Positions 14,479 through 22,828 of a stretch of DNA of 64,000 nt are shown here, one piece after another. Every line of letters begins with the position of its first letter. Positions within the stretch are counted from its first letter, which is position 1. Source of the DNA: Halorientalis marina (lineage in GTDB: Archaea; Halobacteriota; Halobacteria; Halobacteriales; Haloarculaceae). A program made the position numbers and the translations under genes. The notes under the pieces are model-generated. The model saw only the letters and a program-made list of their open reading frames with translations. It was not told the DNA's origin and made no database searches. The stretch lies in contig NZ_CP095490.1 in NCBI RefSeq assembly GCF_023028345.1, positions 372,001 through 436,000 of the forward strand, written 5' to 3'.

Positions 14479-15165
14479 ATGTGTGGCCGAAACTCGCTCT
14501 TCATCGACCAGGCTGACTTCGAGGCCCGCTTCGATGCCGAGGTCGTCGCGGACGGCGGGTACACACCCCGATACAACATCGCTCCTGGTGACGACCTCCA
14601 CATCATCACGAACGAGGCTCCAGACGAGATCGATGCCTACCACTGGGGGCTGATTCCGTTCTGGGCGGATGAACCCGAGGAGGGCATCATCAACGCTCGC
14701 TCCGAGACTGCCGACGAGAAACGTGTCTTCGAGCGGGCGTGGGAATCCCGCCCCTGCCTCGTCCCCTCGTCAGGGTTCTACGAATGGAAATCGCCGAACG
14801 GCGGGTCGAAACAGCCCTACCGGATTTACCGCGAGGACGACCCCGCGTTCGCGATGGCCGGGCTCTGGGACGTCTGGGAGGGCAACGACGAGACGATCTC
14901 GTGCGTTACGATTCTCACAACGGATCCGAACGACCTGATGAGCTCCATCCACGACCGGATGCCGGTCGTCCTTCCGCAGGACGCGGAGTCCGACTGGCTC
15001 ACCGCAGATCCCGACACCCGCAAGGACCTATGCCAGCCGTATCCGAAGGACGATCTGGCCGCCTACGAGATCTCGACACGAGTCAACAACCCCGGCAACG
15101 ACGATCCGCAGGTCATCGACCCGCTGGACCACGAGCAATCGGGCCTCGGCGAGTTCAGTTCCTGA
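14479..15165 (+). CDS. SRAP-domain protein (HMCES/YedK family)
   Basis: 228 residues. The start is fixed by biochemistry: family members expose Cys2 after Met removal, and the ATG at 14479 gives MCGRNSLF; the upstream ATG at 14449 would bury it. Other conserved residues are Asn33 (YNIAPGD), WGLIPFWA, NARSET, Glu102 (PSSGFYEWK) and His158 (HDRMPVVL). Full family length. HMCES/YedK proteins form a covalent thiazolidine crosslink with abasic sites in single-stranded DNA and shield them. In bacteria this family neighbours SOS genes, and here it sits 54 bp from a palindrome shared with the fusion nuclease and the PolB operon. Confidence 0.93.
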   Translation: MCGRNSLFIDQADFEARFDAEVVADGGYTPRYNIAPGDDLHIITNEAPDEIDAYHWGLIPFWADEPEEGIINARSETADEKRVFERAWESRPCLVPSSGFYEWKSPNGGSKQPYRIYREDDPAFAMAGLWDVWEGNDETISCVTILTTDPNDLMSSIHDRMPVVLPQDAESDWLTADPDTRKDLCQPYPKDDLAAYEISTRVNNPGNDDPQVIDPLDHEQSGLGEFSS

Positions 15166-15183
15166 TAGCTAACGGGGTCACGG

Positions 15184-16212
15184 TTACTGCATCGGCGACG
15201 CCGCTGCCGAATCGACGAGCGAGTACTCCCGATCTCGACTCGTCCCCTCCGCTTCGAGGAGGTTGTACTGCTCCATCTTCGAGAGGTACGTGCGGATAGT
15301 CCGCTTCGTCCGTGGATCATCGACGTCCTCGGAATAGCGCTCGTGAATCTCGCTCGGCCCGACCGGGCCGTGTTCGCGAACGATGTCGTAGACGACCCGT
15401 TGGTGGGGTGTGAGTGAATCGAGGCTCTTCTGCTTGATCTGGGCCCGGGCATCCTCGGCGGCGTCCAGGAGGATGTCGTCGGTGATGCGCTCGTGGTTCT
15501 CGCGATCAGCCTTGCCGGCGGCTGTTCGGAGGATGCCGATTGCGAGACGGGCGTCGCCGGCGGCGGCGTCGGCGATTCGGTAGAGCTGGTTGTCGGTGAT
15601 GACGTCCTCGTCGAGCCCCCACTTCGCCCGCGCACTCAGGATGTCGTACAGCTGCTCGTCGTGGTACTTGTCCATCCGGACGTGCTCGCTGGAGCGCAGC
15701 CGACTCACGAGGCGGTCGTCGACGCGGCTGAATAGCTCCTCTTCCTTGTTCGCGATGCAGATGATTGCGAACTGCGGGAGGCTGTGGAGATCGTAGATGA
15801 CGCTGGGGTCTTCGAGCTGGTCGACCTCGTCGAGGATGACGACCGTCCGCGGGCCGTCGTGCTGTTGGAGGCGGTCGACGAGTTCATCGTGCGGCGTTGA
15901 CTGTCGGTGGATGTCGATGGTGGCGCCGAGGTCGTCGAGGATCTGGTAGAGCGTCCGGAATCGGGTGTAGTTGCGCCAGCAGTTGACGTAGGTGGCCTCG
16001 ACGTCGAGGACCTCTTCACGCAGTCGCTCGGTGACGAACTGCGAGATACACGTTTTGCCCGTTCCGCTGGGTCCGGTGACGATGGCGGTGTCGGCGGGTT
16101 CTCCGTTCGTGATTGGTTCGAGGACGCTGGATAGGTGGTTGACTTCGGCGTCGCGATGCTCGACTTCTCGAGGGACGAACCCGGCCCGAAGAACGCGAGC
16201 ATCGCGAATCAT
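15184..16212 (-). CDS. cdc6: Second Orc1/Cdc6-family AAA+ protein
   Basis: 342 residues, shorter than the Orc at 6777 because it lacks the long acidic tail. Walker A GPSGTGKT at 47-54, Walker B VVILDEVD ending at 131, sensor region FAIICIANKEE, and a C-terminal winged helix (LTPHQRVVYDIVREHGPVGP). It converges on the SRAP gene. Its upstream region carries repeats of TTCCGGAAA instead of the boxes seen around the first orc, so it probably recognises a different sequence or has become a regulator. Confidence 0.9.
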   Translation of the reverse strand: MIRDARVLRAGFVPREVEHRDAEVNHLSSVLEPITNGEPADTAIVTGPSGTGKTCISQFVTERLREEVLDVEATYVNCWRNYTRFRTLYQILDDLGATIDIHRQSTPHDELVDRLQQHDGPRTVVILDEVDQLEDPSVIYDLHSLPQFAIICIANKEEELFSRVDDRLVSRLRSSEHVRMDKYHDEQLYDILSARAKWGLDEDVITDNQLYRIADAAAGDARLAIGILRTAAGKADRENHERITDDILLDAAEDARAQIKQKSLDSLTPHQRVVYDIVREHGPVGPSEIHERYSEDVDDPRTKRTIRTYLSKMEQYNLLEAEGTSRDREYSLVDSAAASPMQ

Positions 16213-16263
16213 CTGTTTCTGACAGTCTGATTCTGGGTCTGGTCATAAAAGCCTGACCGGGTT

Positions 16264-16370
16264 GTTTCCGGAAATACCCCTGGTAATGTCCTCTTGGGTA
16301 TCTGAAAACCTCCGCTGTACCCCGATATTGTGTTTAAGGAAAGGCGAGGCTTCCGGAAACTTCCGGAAAC
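16264..16370. repeat. TTCCGGAAA repeats upstream of the second orc
   Basis: TTTCCGGAAATACCCCTGG (16265-16283) and a tandem pair of TTCCGGAAAC (16351-16370) lie in the 216-bp gap upstream of the second orc. The symmetric core next to a CCCC string is reminiscent of haloarchaeal origin boxes. Three copies are few, so this could be an autoregulatory operator, a reduced origin, or a relic. Confidence 0.5.
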
Positions 16371-16428
16371 CCATCTCTTCTTCAACTCTCGAACAACGGG
16401 ATACCGGAGAAATGGTCAATATACTTGA

Positions 16429-17610
16429 GTGACAAACACATCCAATACACGCACCTCTTCGATGCCATACCTTGGAGTTCTAAACGGAACACGGGTTATC
16501 CCACCACAAGTAGCCGACGGCACGACTGTTACCTGTCCTGCGTGTGACCAACCGATGGCTGTTGTACGGTCTCACGAACGAGGTTCTGCTTTCATTTCTC
16601 GTCATTTTCGGCACCACGAACAGGAGGGTCGTTCTGAGATGGGGCAAACTGGCGGTCAGGCGACCTTTGCCGACCTCATAGACGCCGGCGAGTGTACCGG
16701 TGAATCGGACGAGCATATGAAGATGAAGTCGATTGCGTATGCTCGATTGGAGCACGATTTCCCCGACGCGACAGTTGAGTTGGAATCCGGCATTGACGGA
16801 CGAATTGCGGATGTCTTGCTCACATTCGACACTCCCCGAGAACCCTATGGAAAAGGTATCGCGATAGAAGCTCAGTATCGGAATCAGGGCAAAGATATTG
16901 AGGCAGTTACTGACCATTATTTACAGCATGATTATAGCGTTGCGTGGCTCGATGAGGACGATTTCTCCGAGTACGATGTTGATCTCTCCGGTATACTGAC
17001 CGTCTGGCCCTATGCGCTTCCGTCGCGGTCTGATACAGAGGGGTATCCGGAAGTCATCAGATGGCTCTGGCAAGAGAAGTCACCGTCTGTTTCGTTAGAG
17101 ATCCCTATTCCCGGAGAATATTGGGCATCGTTCGACAAGTCGGATGAATGGGTGACTGTTGCTCAACAAGATCTTCGACGGAAGGGACGCGCTTGGGCGA
17201 CCCTTTCTCGCTCACCAACGGGTCAGCTAACTCTTCAGCTTGGAAAGAAGGACTGGGGCTGGGATGGAGACACCCACCGAGTCACCGTCCAGCTTGAAGA
17301 ATCGGATACCCAGGAACTCCGCTCATTTTCTGAAAACTTAGAACGGCTAGCGTTTGGACCGGATCGCCCGCCTGAGGGAGATCGAGAACGCCCTTGGCAT
17401 GATTTGACGACGGCTTGGTTCGCCGGCTCTCCTCGAGTCACCTCCTGGCTCTCGGCTTCCCTCTCACCCGATGACGATGTGGTCCTCTCGTTAGGAAAGA
17501 AACACCCAAAAGAGACTGATCGGGTTAGTGTCCAGATCGACGAGACTGCGACTCAGGCCCTGAACGAGCTAACCACACTTCTTGCGAGGGCTTTCGAACT
17601 GGAAGCTTGA
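16429..17610 (+). CDS. CoiA-like nuclease with zinc-binding N-terminus
   Basis: 393 residues from a GTG at 16429; an ATG at 16462 (MPYLGVLNG) is an alternative and better placed relative to the TATA-like AATATAC at 16417. CPAC (36-39) followed by His residues (FISRHFRHH) forms a zinc-finger-like N-terminus. The core (about 95-180) has the CoiA layout: DEHMKMKSIAY, GRIADVLL, GIAIEAQY (Asp128, Glu147, Gln149), a PD-(D/E)xK-like nuclease site. The last ~200 residues are unassigned beta-rich repeats (RLTLQLGKKDWGWDG-like and LSLGKKHPKETDRVSVQI). CoiA is a competence factor in Gram-positive bacteria; at the edge of a defence island a DNA-handling or defence role is plausible. Confidence 0.65.
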   Translation: MTNTSNTRTSSMPYLGVLNGTRVIPPQVADGTTVTCPACDQPMAVVRSHERGSAFISRHFRHHEQEGRSEMGQTGGQATFADLIDAGECTGESDEHMKMKSIAYARLEHDFPDATVELESGIDGRIADVLLTFDTPREPYGKGIAIEAQYRNQGKDIEAVTDHYLQHDYSVAWLDEDDFSEYDVDLSGILTVWPYALPSRSDTEGYPEVIRWLWQEKSPSVSLEIPIPGEYWASFDKSDEWVTVAQQDLRRKGRAWATLSRSPTGQLTLQLGKKDWGWDGDTHRVTVQLEESDTQELRSFSENLERLAFGPDRPPEGDRERPWHDLTTAWFAGSPRVTSWLSASLSPDDDVVLSLGKKHPKETDRVSVQIDETATQALNELTTLLARAFELEA

Positions 17611-17616
17611 CTGCGG

Positions 17617-19383
17617 TTAGAATGGTTGGTGTTCGAGAATGTGCTCCATGATGAGCTGCTCCCGGGCATCCACGAACTCCTCAAACGTCATCTCCTTGGC
17701 GCCCTCCGGGATATGATGAGTCTGCTTGTAGTCGTCCGTACGGGATTTCATCCAGTCCTCGAAGTCATCATCGGATTTCATCTTGTTCGTCTTGTCGATC
17801 AGCAGCTGAAGGTTCCCTACTCGGTCAGCATCCGCCTCCTCGGGGAGAACTGATTTCGGGATAATGTGGTCAATATCGTAGTCCTTGCCTCGCGCCGGTT
17901 CATCGGGATAGTGCGAAAGCTGGAGGAGGAACTCGATGTCCCGCTTGCCGTATTGGAGCTCCTCGAAAAGTGTGGTAAGCTTTTCTTCGGTGAAACGGAG
18001 AGAGGTCCCGTAACTGGACGCCACTTCATCACTGATCCGTTCTAGTGGGAACTCCGAGCTCTCTTCCTCTCGGATAACGTCCCGGACGAGTTCTGCGATC
18101 TGGTTCGATGATTGGCTGGTGAATCCGTTGAGTCGAGCCGCGCAGATGTAGTAGAGAATGTCACGACGCCGGCCGCGACCCTTGATGGAGGTCGAATCGA
18201 GCGAGGGATTCTCGTTCTGGTAGAGATAGTAGGCGATAGGCGTGTAGAGGGCGGGACTGAGGATGTAGGTCACCGTCGGATAGTAGCTGTTCAAGAGCTC
18301 CGCAAGTTGCTCCATCGTGTTCGAGAACGTATCCGTGAGCCAGATATCCTTGAGATTCCGCAGCAGGTCAAGCGTGTAGTTATCGAATCGGTATTGAATC
18401 TCATTGCCGTTGATCGCGAGCAGCACCTTCTGGATGTGCTTCGTGGCAAAGGGCGCGTTCCCACCGTCGATGATCCCATTCAGTTCGTCGACCATCGCGT
18501 GAACCTCGTCACGGGCGTTGATTTCCGGCGACTCTTGTTGCCAGCTACTGGTCATCAAGGAGAGGAGGATTTCGGCGCGATTCGGTGTCACTCCGCCTTG
18601 ATTGATGCGAACGAAGACGTCGCGAACACGGGTGATGTCGTTCTCGTCTTCGGTAAAGAAGTGGAGCTTCTCGTCCTTGTGGACTGCCCGGTAAAGGTCC
18701 TCGAAATTGCGCTGGGCGTTGAGAATCAGACTATCGGAATTCTCTATCTCCGGGTGATCTTCGACTAGCTCTCGGATCTCACTCTCGATCTCCTGCCGTT
18801 CCGCATAAAATTCGTCGTTGTCCGAGATAGACGTAATTCGGTTGACCGGATACCAATAGGCATTCGCGGTTGCTGACTGCTCGGATCGGAAGGAGAAGTC
18901 GTATTTATTACCGAGTTCCGAGTCTGCCGTCTGCGGATCAGAGAGGAGGTTGAGATAGAGTCGCTTCTGGACCCAGGAACTGGCCTTGTTTCGAGGGTGG
19001 TTGTGTTTCCGCTCGTAGAATGATCCGGTGAGTCCGATATTGAGCGCGGTCAGCCGCTGCTGGCCGTCGAGAACTAGTTTGACCGGTGACGGGAGTGGGT
19101 CTTCGGAATTGTGCGGGGGGTTCCGATGGGTCGGGGTTGTCAGTGACTGCGGAAAGTTTGGTTCGTCGACGTAGTGAGTGACGAACCGATATTTGGGCTG
19201 AGCCTGCGCTTCCTCGGCGGAGAGGTTCCACTGAAGAAGTGCACCGATCGGATAGTCCCGTAACAGGGAATCAAACAGATCGACGATGTCACTTGTTTCC
19301 CAGACGAACTCGCGCTGAATCGCTGGTAATAGGTAAGAATAATTTATATTTTCCACGACCTCAGCGATCCGCTTGGTTTCCAT
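17617..19383 (-). CDS. GmrSD-like DUF262/DUF1524 protein (type IV restriction-like)
   Basis: 588 residues. The N-terminal DUF262 domain has PAIQREFVW (20-28) and the ParB-like nucleotide-binding motif VLDGQQRLTAL (104-114). A C-terminal DUF1524 HNH-type nuclease shows DIDHIIPKS (503-511), VGNLQLL (522-528) and NKMKS. Both halves are in one chain, as in single-chain GmrSD relatives that cut modified phage DNA using NTP hydrolysis. A TATA-like TTATATAA (19409-19416) lies ~27 bp upstream. It diverges from the GNAT gene. Confidence 0.85.
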   Translation of the reverse strand: METKRIAEVVENINYSYLLPAIQREFVWETSDIVDLFDSLLRDYPIGALLQWNLSAEEAQAQPKYRFVTHYVDEPNFPQSLTTPTHRNPPHNSEDPLPSPVKLVLDGQQRLTALNIGLTGSFYERKHNHPRNKASSWVQKRLYLNLLSDPQTADSELGNKYDFSFRSEQSATANAYWYPVNRITSISDNDEFYAERQEIESEIRELVEDHPEIENSDSLILNAQRNFEDLYRAVHKDEKLHFFTEDENDITRVRDVFVRINQGGVTPNRAEILLSLMTSSWQQESPEINARDEVHAMVDELNGIIDGGNAPFATKHIQKVLLAINGNEIQYRFDNYTLDLLRNLKDIWLTDTFSNTMEQLAELLNSYYPTVTYILSPALYTPIAYYLYQNENPSLDSTSIKGRGRRRDILYYICAARLNGFTSQSSNQIAELVRDVIREEESSEFPLERISDEVASSYGTSLRFTEEKLTTLFEELQYGKRDIEFLLQLSHYPDEPARGKDYDIDHIIPKSVLPEEADADRVGNLQLLIDKTNKMKSDDDFEDWMKSRTDDYKQTHHIPEGAKEMTFEEFVDAREQLIMEHILEHQPF

Positions 19384-19474
19384 ATCTCGATTTGTCGTAT
19401 GCGGGTTTTATATAACTACATAGTGGTAGTCGCCTATCATTTATATTGAAACAGGGCCACTTTTTGATACGGAA

Positions 19475-20530
19475 ATGAGTTTGAATATTCCACTTCCAGC
19501 GGGTCTCGGGGATCACTCTTGGCTCGAAACTCTTGCTCAACGTGAGGAGATCGATCAAACGATTCCCCTCTATATTGAAACAGATGACGGGATCGAGGTC
19601 GTTGCTGTTTCGTTTCTCTGTGAAGACTATCTTCGGATGATTTACCGGGCACCTAGTGGGTGGCAATTGCTCACAGAATACGAGTTGTCTGAAGATCCGA
19701 TTATTCACGTCGACGACCTCCTTGATGCCGTCGTTACATTTGTGGGTAAAGACGCGAGAGTCGCTCAAAAACTCGCTCAAGAACTCGGCGAGGCGATAGA
19801 GGAGCATTGGAAGATGGGATTTGTTCCGTATAGTCAATCAGGGAAGGGAGACAAATTCGAGGAACTCAGACAGGACTGCGATTGCTCAGGGATTGGCGAC
19901 CCGTCAGTTGGACGTGTTCCGGGGATGTCTGAAATTGAGGAGTCAGCGGAATTCCGCTGTCGTGACTGTATGAGATTATACGGTATCGAGTATCAGGGCC
20001 GTAGATTGGATCTCGACGAGGTGTTCAGTGCTGAGTGGCTTTTCACCGATTCAACTCCGGATGACATCGTAGAAATCGGATCTGAAGATTCCTTTCTCGC
20101 ATATTCTGATGGTCGCCCAATAGACAAGACGGAGCGAGTCATCGGCGCGATGACCAGCTATGGTGGTGACACGAGTTCATCATTCGCCCGATACATCCCT
20201 GAGAACCACCAAGGATTGCTCTATATTCGAGATGACGACGCAGCTGGTTACGTCACTTGGGAAGAACTCGATGGGATACAGGTTCTTCGACAGCTGTTTG
20301 TCCGGGATCGATACCGGCGCCGGGGAATTGCTAAGGAGTTGATTCAGGCCTGGTGTAAGGAGTACTGCGAGGATGGGATCTACTACATCGACGAACCGAA
20401 TGACAAGAGTCGGTCTCTGTTTTCAAAACTGGGTCATATTGACGGCGACGGAGAGTACAAAGCGATCGAACTCTACCCAATTCGTGGCGTCGGGAACAGT
20501 CTCGACGCTAGCCAGACTCTCCCTCAATAG
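19475..20530 (+). CDS. GNAT-family acetyltransferase with unassigned N-terminal domain
   Basis: 351 residues. The C-terminal ~110 residues fit the GNAT fold: YVTWEELDGIQVLRQLFV strand then RDRYRRRGIAKELIQAW (acetyl-CoA-binding motif A), with a late aromatic/Lys region. The N-terminal ~120 residues (IDQTIPLYIETDDGIEVVAV) are unassigned. In the middle, paired cysteines (CDC ... CRDC) could bind zinc. A TATA-like TTTATATT (19439-19446) lies ~30 bp before the ATG. The position between GmrSD-like and TIR genes suggests a defence accessory; the substrate is unknown. Confidence 0.65.
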   Translation: MSLNIPLPAGLGDHSWLETLAQREEIDQTIPLYIETDDGIEVVAVSFLCEDYLRMIYRAPSGWQLLTEYELSEDPIIHVDDLLDAVVTFVGKDARVAQKLAQELGEAIEEHWKMGFVPYSQSGKGDKFEELRQDCDCSGIGDPSVGRVPGMSEIEESAEFRCRDCMRLYGIEYQGRRLDLDEVFSAEWLFTDSTPDDIVEIGSEDSFLAYSDGRPIDKTERVIGAMTSYGGDTSSSFARYIPENHQGLLYIRDDDAAGYVTWEELDGIQVLRQLFVRDRYRRRGIAKELIQAWCKEYCEDGIYYIDEPNDKSRSLFSKLGHIDGDGEYKAIELYPIRGVGNSLDASQTLPQ

Positions 20531-20551
20531 TTTATACACACTCTCGTCAAC

Positions 20552-20989
20552 TTAATCAGCCAAATCTCGAATCCCCTCTACCACGCTCTTTCCTCGCCAA
20601 CCCACGATCTGATCTGCGTGGTCTTCAACGAAATTAGGCATCTGCTTGTTTCCGTGTGGTGTAACGCCGAGAATTGGCTTCCCTTCGATTTCAGCTAAAA
20701 TAGTTTCTTTCTTGATCCATTTACTGTGGGCGACGTACATACCACCGAGTATTATCACGACCGTGGCCGGCTTGATCTGGTCTTCTCGAAGTGCCTGTTC
20801 CAGCTCCTCTTCGGTGTCGGCATCTATTTCCTCCACCTTCGGGACTGAGTAGTTTCGGAAACTGAAATTCGGATAGTCGCGAAGCAGTTCCACCATCCGA
20901 TTGTACTCGTCGCTGTATTCCCAAGAGTGCGAGATGAACAATCTATATTCGCTCCGACGATTGCTTGAGGATCTGCTGTTGAAACTCAT
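20552..20989 (-). CDS. TIR-domain protein, ThsB/MTH538-like
   Basis: 145 residues, almost all one domain. YRLFISHSWEYSDEYNRMVE (16-35) is the opening strand and loop of MTH538-type TIR domains; TVVIILGGMYVAHSKWIKKE follows, with the Glu after KWIKK in the position of the TIR catalytic Glu; the end is IVGWRGKSVVEGIRDL. In Thoeris systems ThsB proteins of this type make a cyclic-ADP-ribose-like signal from NAD after phage infection. A second TIR protein and a membrane protein lie divergently next to it. Confidence 0.8.
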   Translation of the reverse strand: MSFNSRSSSNRRSEYRLFISHSWEYSDEYNRMVELLRDYPNFSFRNYSVPKVEEIDADTEEELEQALREDQIKPATVVIILGGMYVAHSKWIKKETILAEIEGKPILGVTPHGNKQMPNFVEDHADQIVGWRGKSVVEGIRDLAD

Positions 20990-21102
20990 TACTATGTGCG
21001 GATTGTTGACGGCTCACTCGTTTAGTACTATGGCCCACTCTGGTGCCGAATCTACAGTTGTCGATAGTTCAGTGGGAAGAACTTATACTATTTAAAAACA
21101 GA

Positions 21103-21118
21103 ATGACCACACGGTCAT
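21103..21118. promoter_or_regulatory. Palindrome across the start codon of the membrane TIR gene
   Basis: ATGACC (21103-21108) and GGTCAT (21113-21118) flank four bases and overlap the ATG at 21117. A TATA-like TTATACTATTTAAAA lies at 21083-21097. This could be an operator or a 5' hairpin that limits translation of a leaderless or short-leader mRNA. Confidence 0.4.
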
Positions 21119-22058
21119 GAGTCAAAACACCTCCTCCCCATTGAAAACCACCTGGGAGGCTGCATTCGACGATATTCGCGGCAGTCCGAATTCCGAATCA
21201 GCAGTGCGATTCGTTTTGAAGTCGGCCGTTAGTGGTCTGCCTACTGGATTCTACACCGATGACGAAGATCGTCTGCTGCCGACCTACAAGGGGCACGATC
21301 TCGGAACTGAATTCACAGTTCGAGAACTCGGACCTGTTTATACAGTCACGCAAACTGGGGATGGCAGCCTCCCAGAGCTCAGTTCCTCTCGATCGTCGCT
21401 GTTTGAACCGAAGGACCAACAGTCCGGTCTTGTCCCGACTGATAATTCTCTGAGCCGCAGTTCTGCAGACACGCAGAACCAGCAGGGTCTCTCGTCTGGA
21501 CAAAAGCTCGCTGGCGGCGCTTTGCTCCTATATGCGGCCTACAAAGGGCTGGAAGCCTTGGCCTCCGCAGGTTCGTCTACTCAAGAGTCCTCTTCGTCTT
21601 CAGGCGGAAATACTGGCCAATCACTCCCTCGCTTAGCACGCGCCGCGAACCGACTTGACGACAAGCAGTACAACGTCTTTGTCTCCCATTCTTGGGAGTA
21701 CGACGATCACTACGAACGTATTGTCGATTTCCTCGACGAGGTTCCGTCGCTCAAGTGGCAAAATCATAGCGTTCCCTCAACCGACCCATTACCGGTGGAC
21801 ACTGAGTCTGCTCTTCGTTCTGAACTACGAAATCAAATGAAGACCGCGTCGGTCGTGATCGTTAGCAGTGGGATGTACGGGGCCCACAGCAAATGGATCC
21901 CTGAAGAATTGGAACTCGCTGAAGAACTGGATAAGCCGGTCATCGCAATCATTCCAGAGGGACAATCGAAGATTCCGTCGAAGATACAGGAAATCGCAGA
22001 CACTCAGGTCGGGTGGCGAAAAGCCTCTCTCGTCGACGCGCTCGCTGACCATGCCTGA
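21117..22058 (+). CDS. TIR protein with membrane segment, ThsB-like
   Basis: 313 residues. The N-terminal ~125 residues are an unassigned domain followed by a Ser/Gln-rich linker. A hydrophobic stretch (LAGGALLLYAAYKGLEALA, about 126-145) may insert in the membrane or pack as a helix. The C-terminal ~130 residues are a second MTH538/ThsB-type TIR: YNVFVSHSWEYDDHYERIVD, SVVIVSSGMYGAHSKWIPEE, VGWRKASLVDAL. It is clearly paralogous to the TIR at 20552-20989. The next gene starts 8 bp before its stop, so the pair is coupled. Confidence 0.8.
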   Translation: MSQNTSSPLKTTWEAAFDDIRGSPNSESAVRFVLKSAVSGLPTGFYTDDEDRLLPTYKGHDLGTEFTVRELGPVYTVTQTGDGSLPELSSSRSSLFEPKDQQSGLVPTDNSLSRSSADTQNQQGLSSGQKLAGGALLLYAAYKGLEALASAGSSTQESSSSSGGNTGQSLPRLARAANRLDDKQYNVFVSHSWEYDDHYERIVDFLDEVPSLKWQNHSVPSTDPLPVDTESALRSELRNQMKTASVVIVSSGMYGAHSKWIPEELELAEELDKPVIAIIPEGQSKIPSKIQEIADTQVGWRKASLVDALADHA

Positions 22059-22821
22059 TTCAGCCGATGAAGCTGCGGTCACTCCCAAGGAGGAGGGGAC
22101 TGACCCTGACGAGAAGGACACGCCTGAAACAGAACCCGAACATTCTGAGGAGGTCACTGGGGGGGATCCTGATGAATCATCTGAGGAAGGCGATGTCACT
22201 GCTGGTCCCTTAGCCGATCTGAGCGAAGATGAAAAAGACCGGGTGATGGAGCAGTACATTCACTACGGAGAGGTGGCAATTGAGACAGCCAATCAGCGGG
22301 TCCAAATGAACCGCTTTTTTGGTCTGATTTTGACCTCGATACTCGCCGGCCTCTTTGCGCTTGCCCGTGGCGACCTCACCACCACTAATGCTGTAATTGT
22401 CCTCTTTGCATCAGGATTCGGCAGTCTGATCTGCTACTTCTGGTATCAGAGTCTTCAATCGTACCGTCGCCTGAACAAAGCTCGATACGCCATCTTGAAC
22501 GAGATCGAGTCGGTCCTGCCAGTTCGTATGTATCTCGATGAATGGCGATATCTGAAACGTGAGAAACCCGACCCAGAGATAGTTGATCCTCGTCCAGCAG
22601 AGGATGCCGACCACCGGTCGCATACGATTGTGGAACAATGGTTCGTTCGTCTACTGGCCGCCGGATACGTCTCTGTAGGGGGGTACGCGGGCGGGTTCAT
22701 TCTCACATCTCTTGTCCAAGAATCCGTTCCCTCATTGCCAGCTCCATCGATAATTGGCTTTGGTGTTGGTGGGATTTTCTTGGTTGGACTAGCCACCCTC
22801 TTTTGGACACAAACCCGCTGA
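22051..22821 (+). CDS. Four-helix membrane protein, RipA/SLATT-like candidate effector
   Basis: 256 residues from the ATG at 22051 (MPDSADEAAV), overlapping the TIR gene by 8 bp. The first ~70 residues are disordered and very acidic. An amphipathic helix (QYIHYGEVAIETANQRVQMN) then leads into two membrane helices (about 88-106 and 113-131), a cytosolic ~55-residue section, and two more (about 193-217 and 226-248). Helix-pair membrane proteins of this style (SLATT, S-4TM, RipA-like) are predicted pore-forming effectors next to TIR genes. I infer this is the killing component of a Thoeris-like system; no ThsA-type SIR2/SLOG protein is present. Confidence 0.65.
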   Translation: MPDSADEAAVTPKEEGTDPDEKDTPETEPEHSEEVTGGDPDESSEEGDVTAGPLADLSEDEKDRVMEQYIHYGEVAIETANQRVQMNRFFGLILTSILAGLFALARGDLTTTNAVIVLFASGFGSLICYFWYQSLQSYRRLNKARYAILNEIESVLPVRMYLDEWRYLKREKPDPEIVDPRPAEDADHRSHTIVEQWFVRLLAAGYVSVGGYAGGFILTSLVQESVPSLPAPSIIGFGVGGIFLVGLATLFWTQTR

Positions 22822-22828
22822 AAACGCT

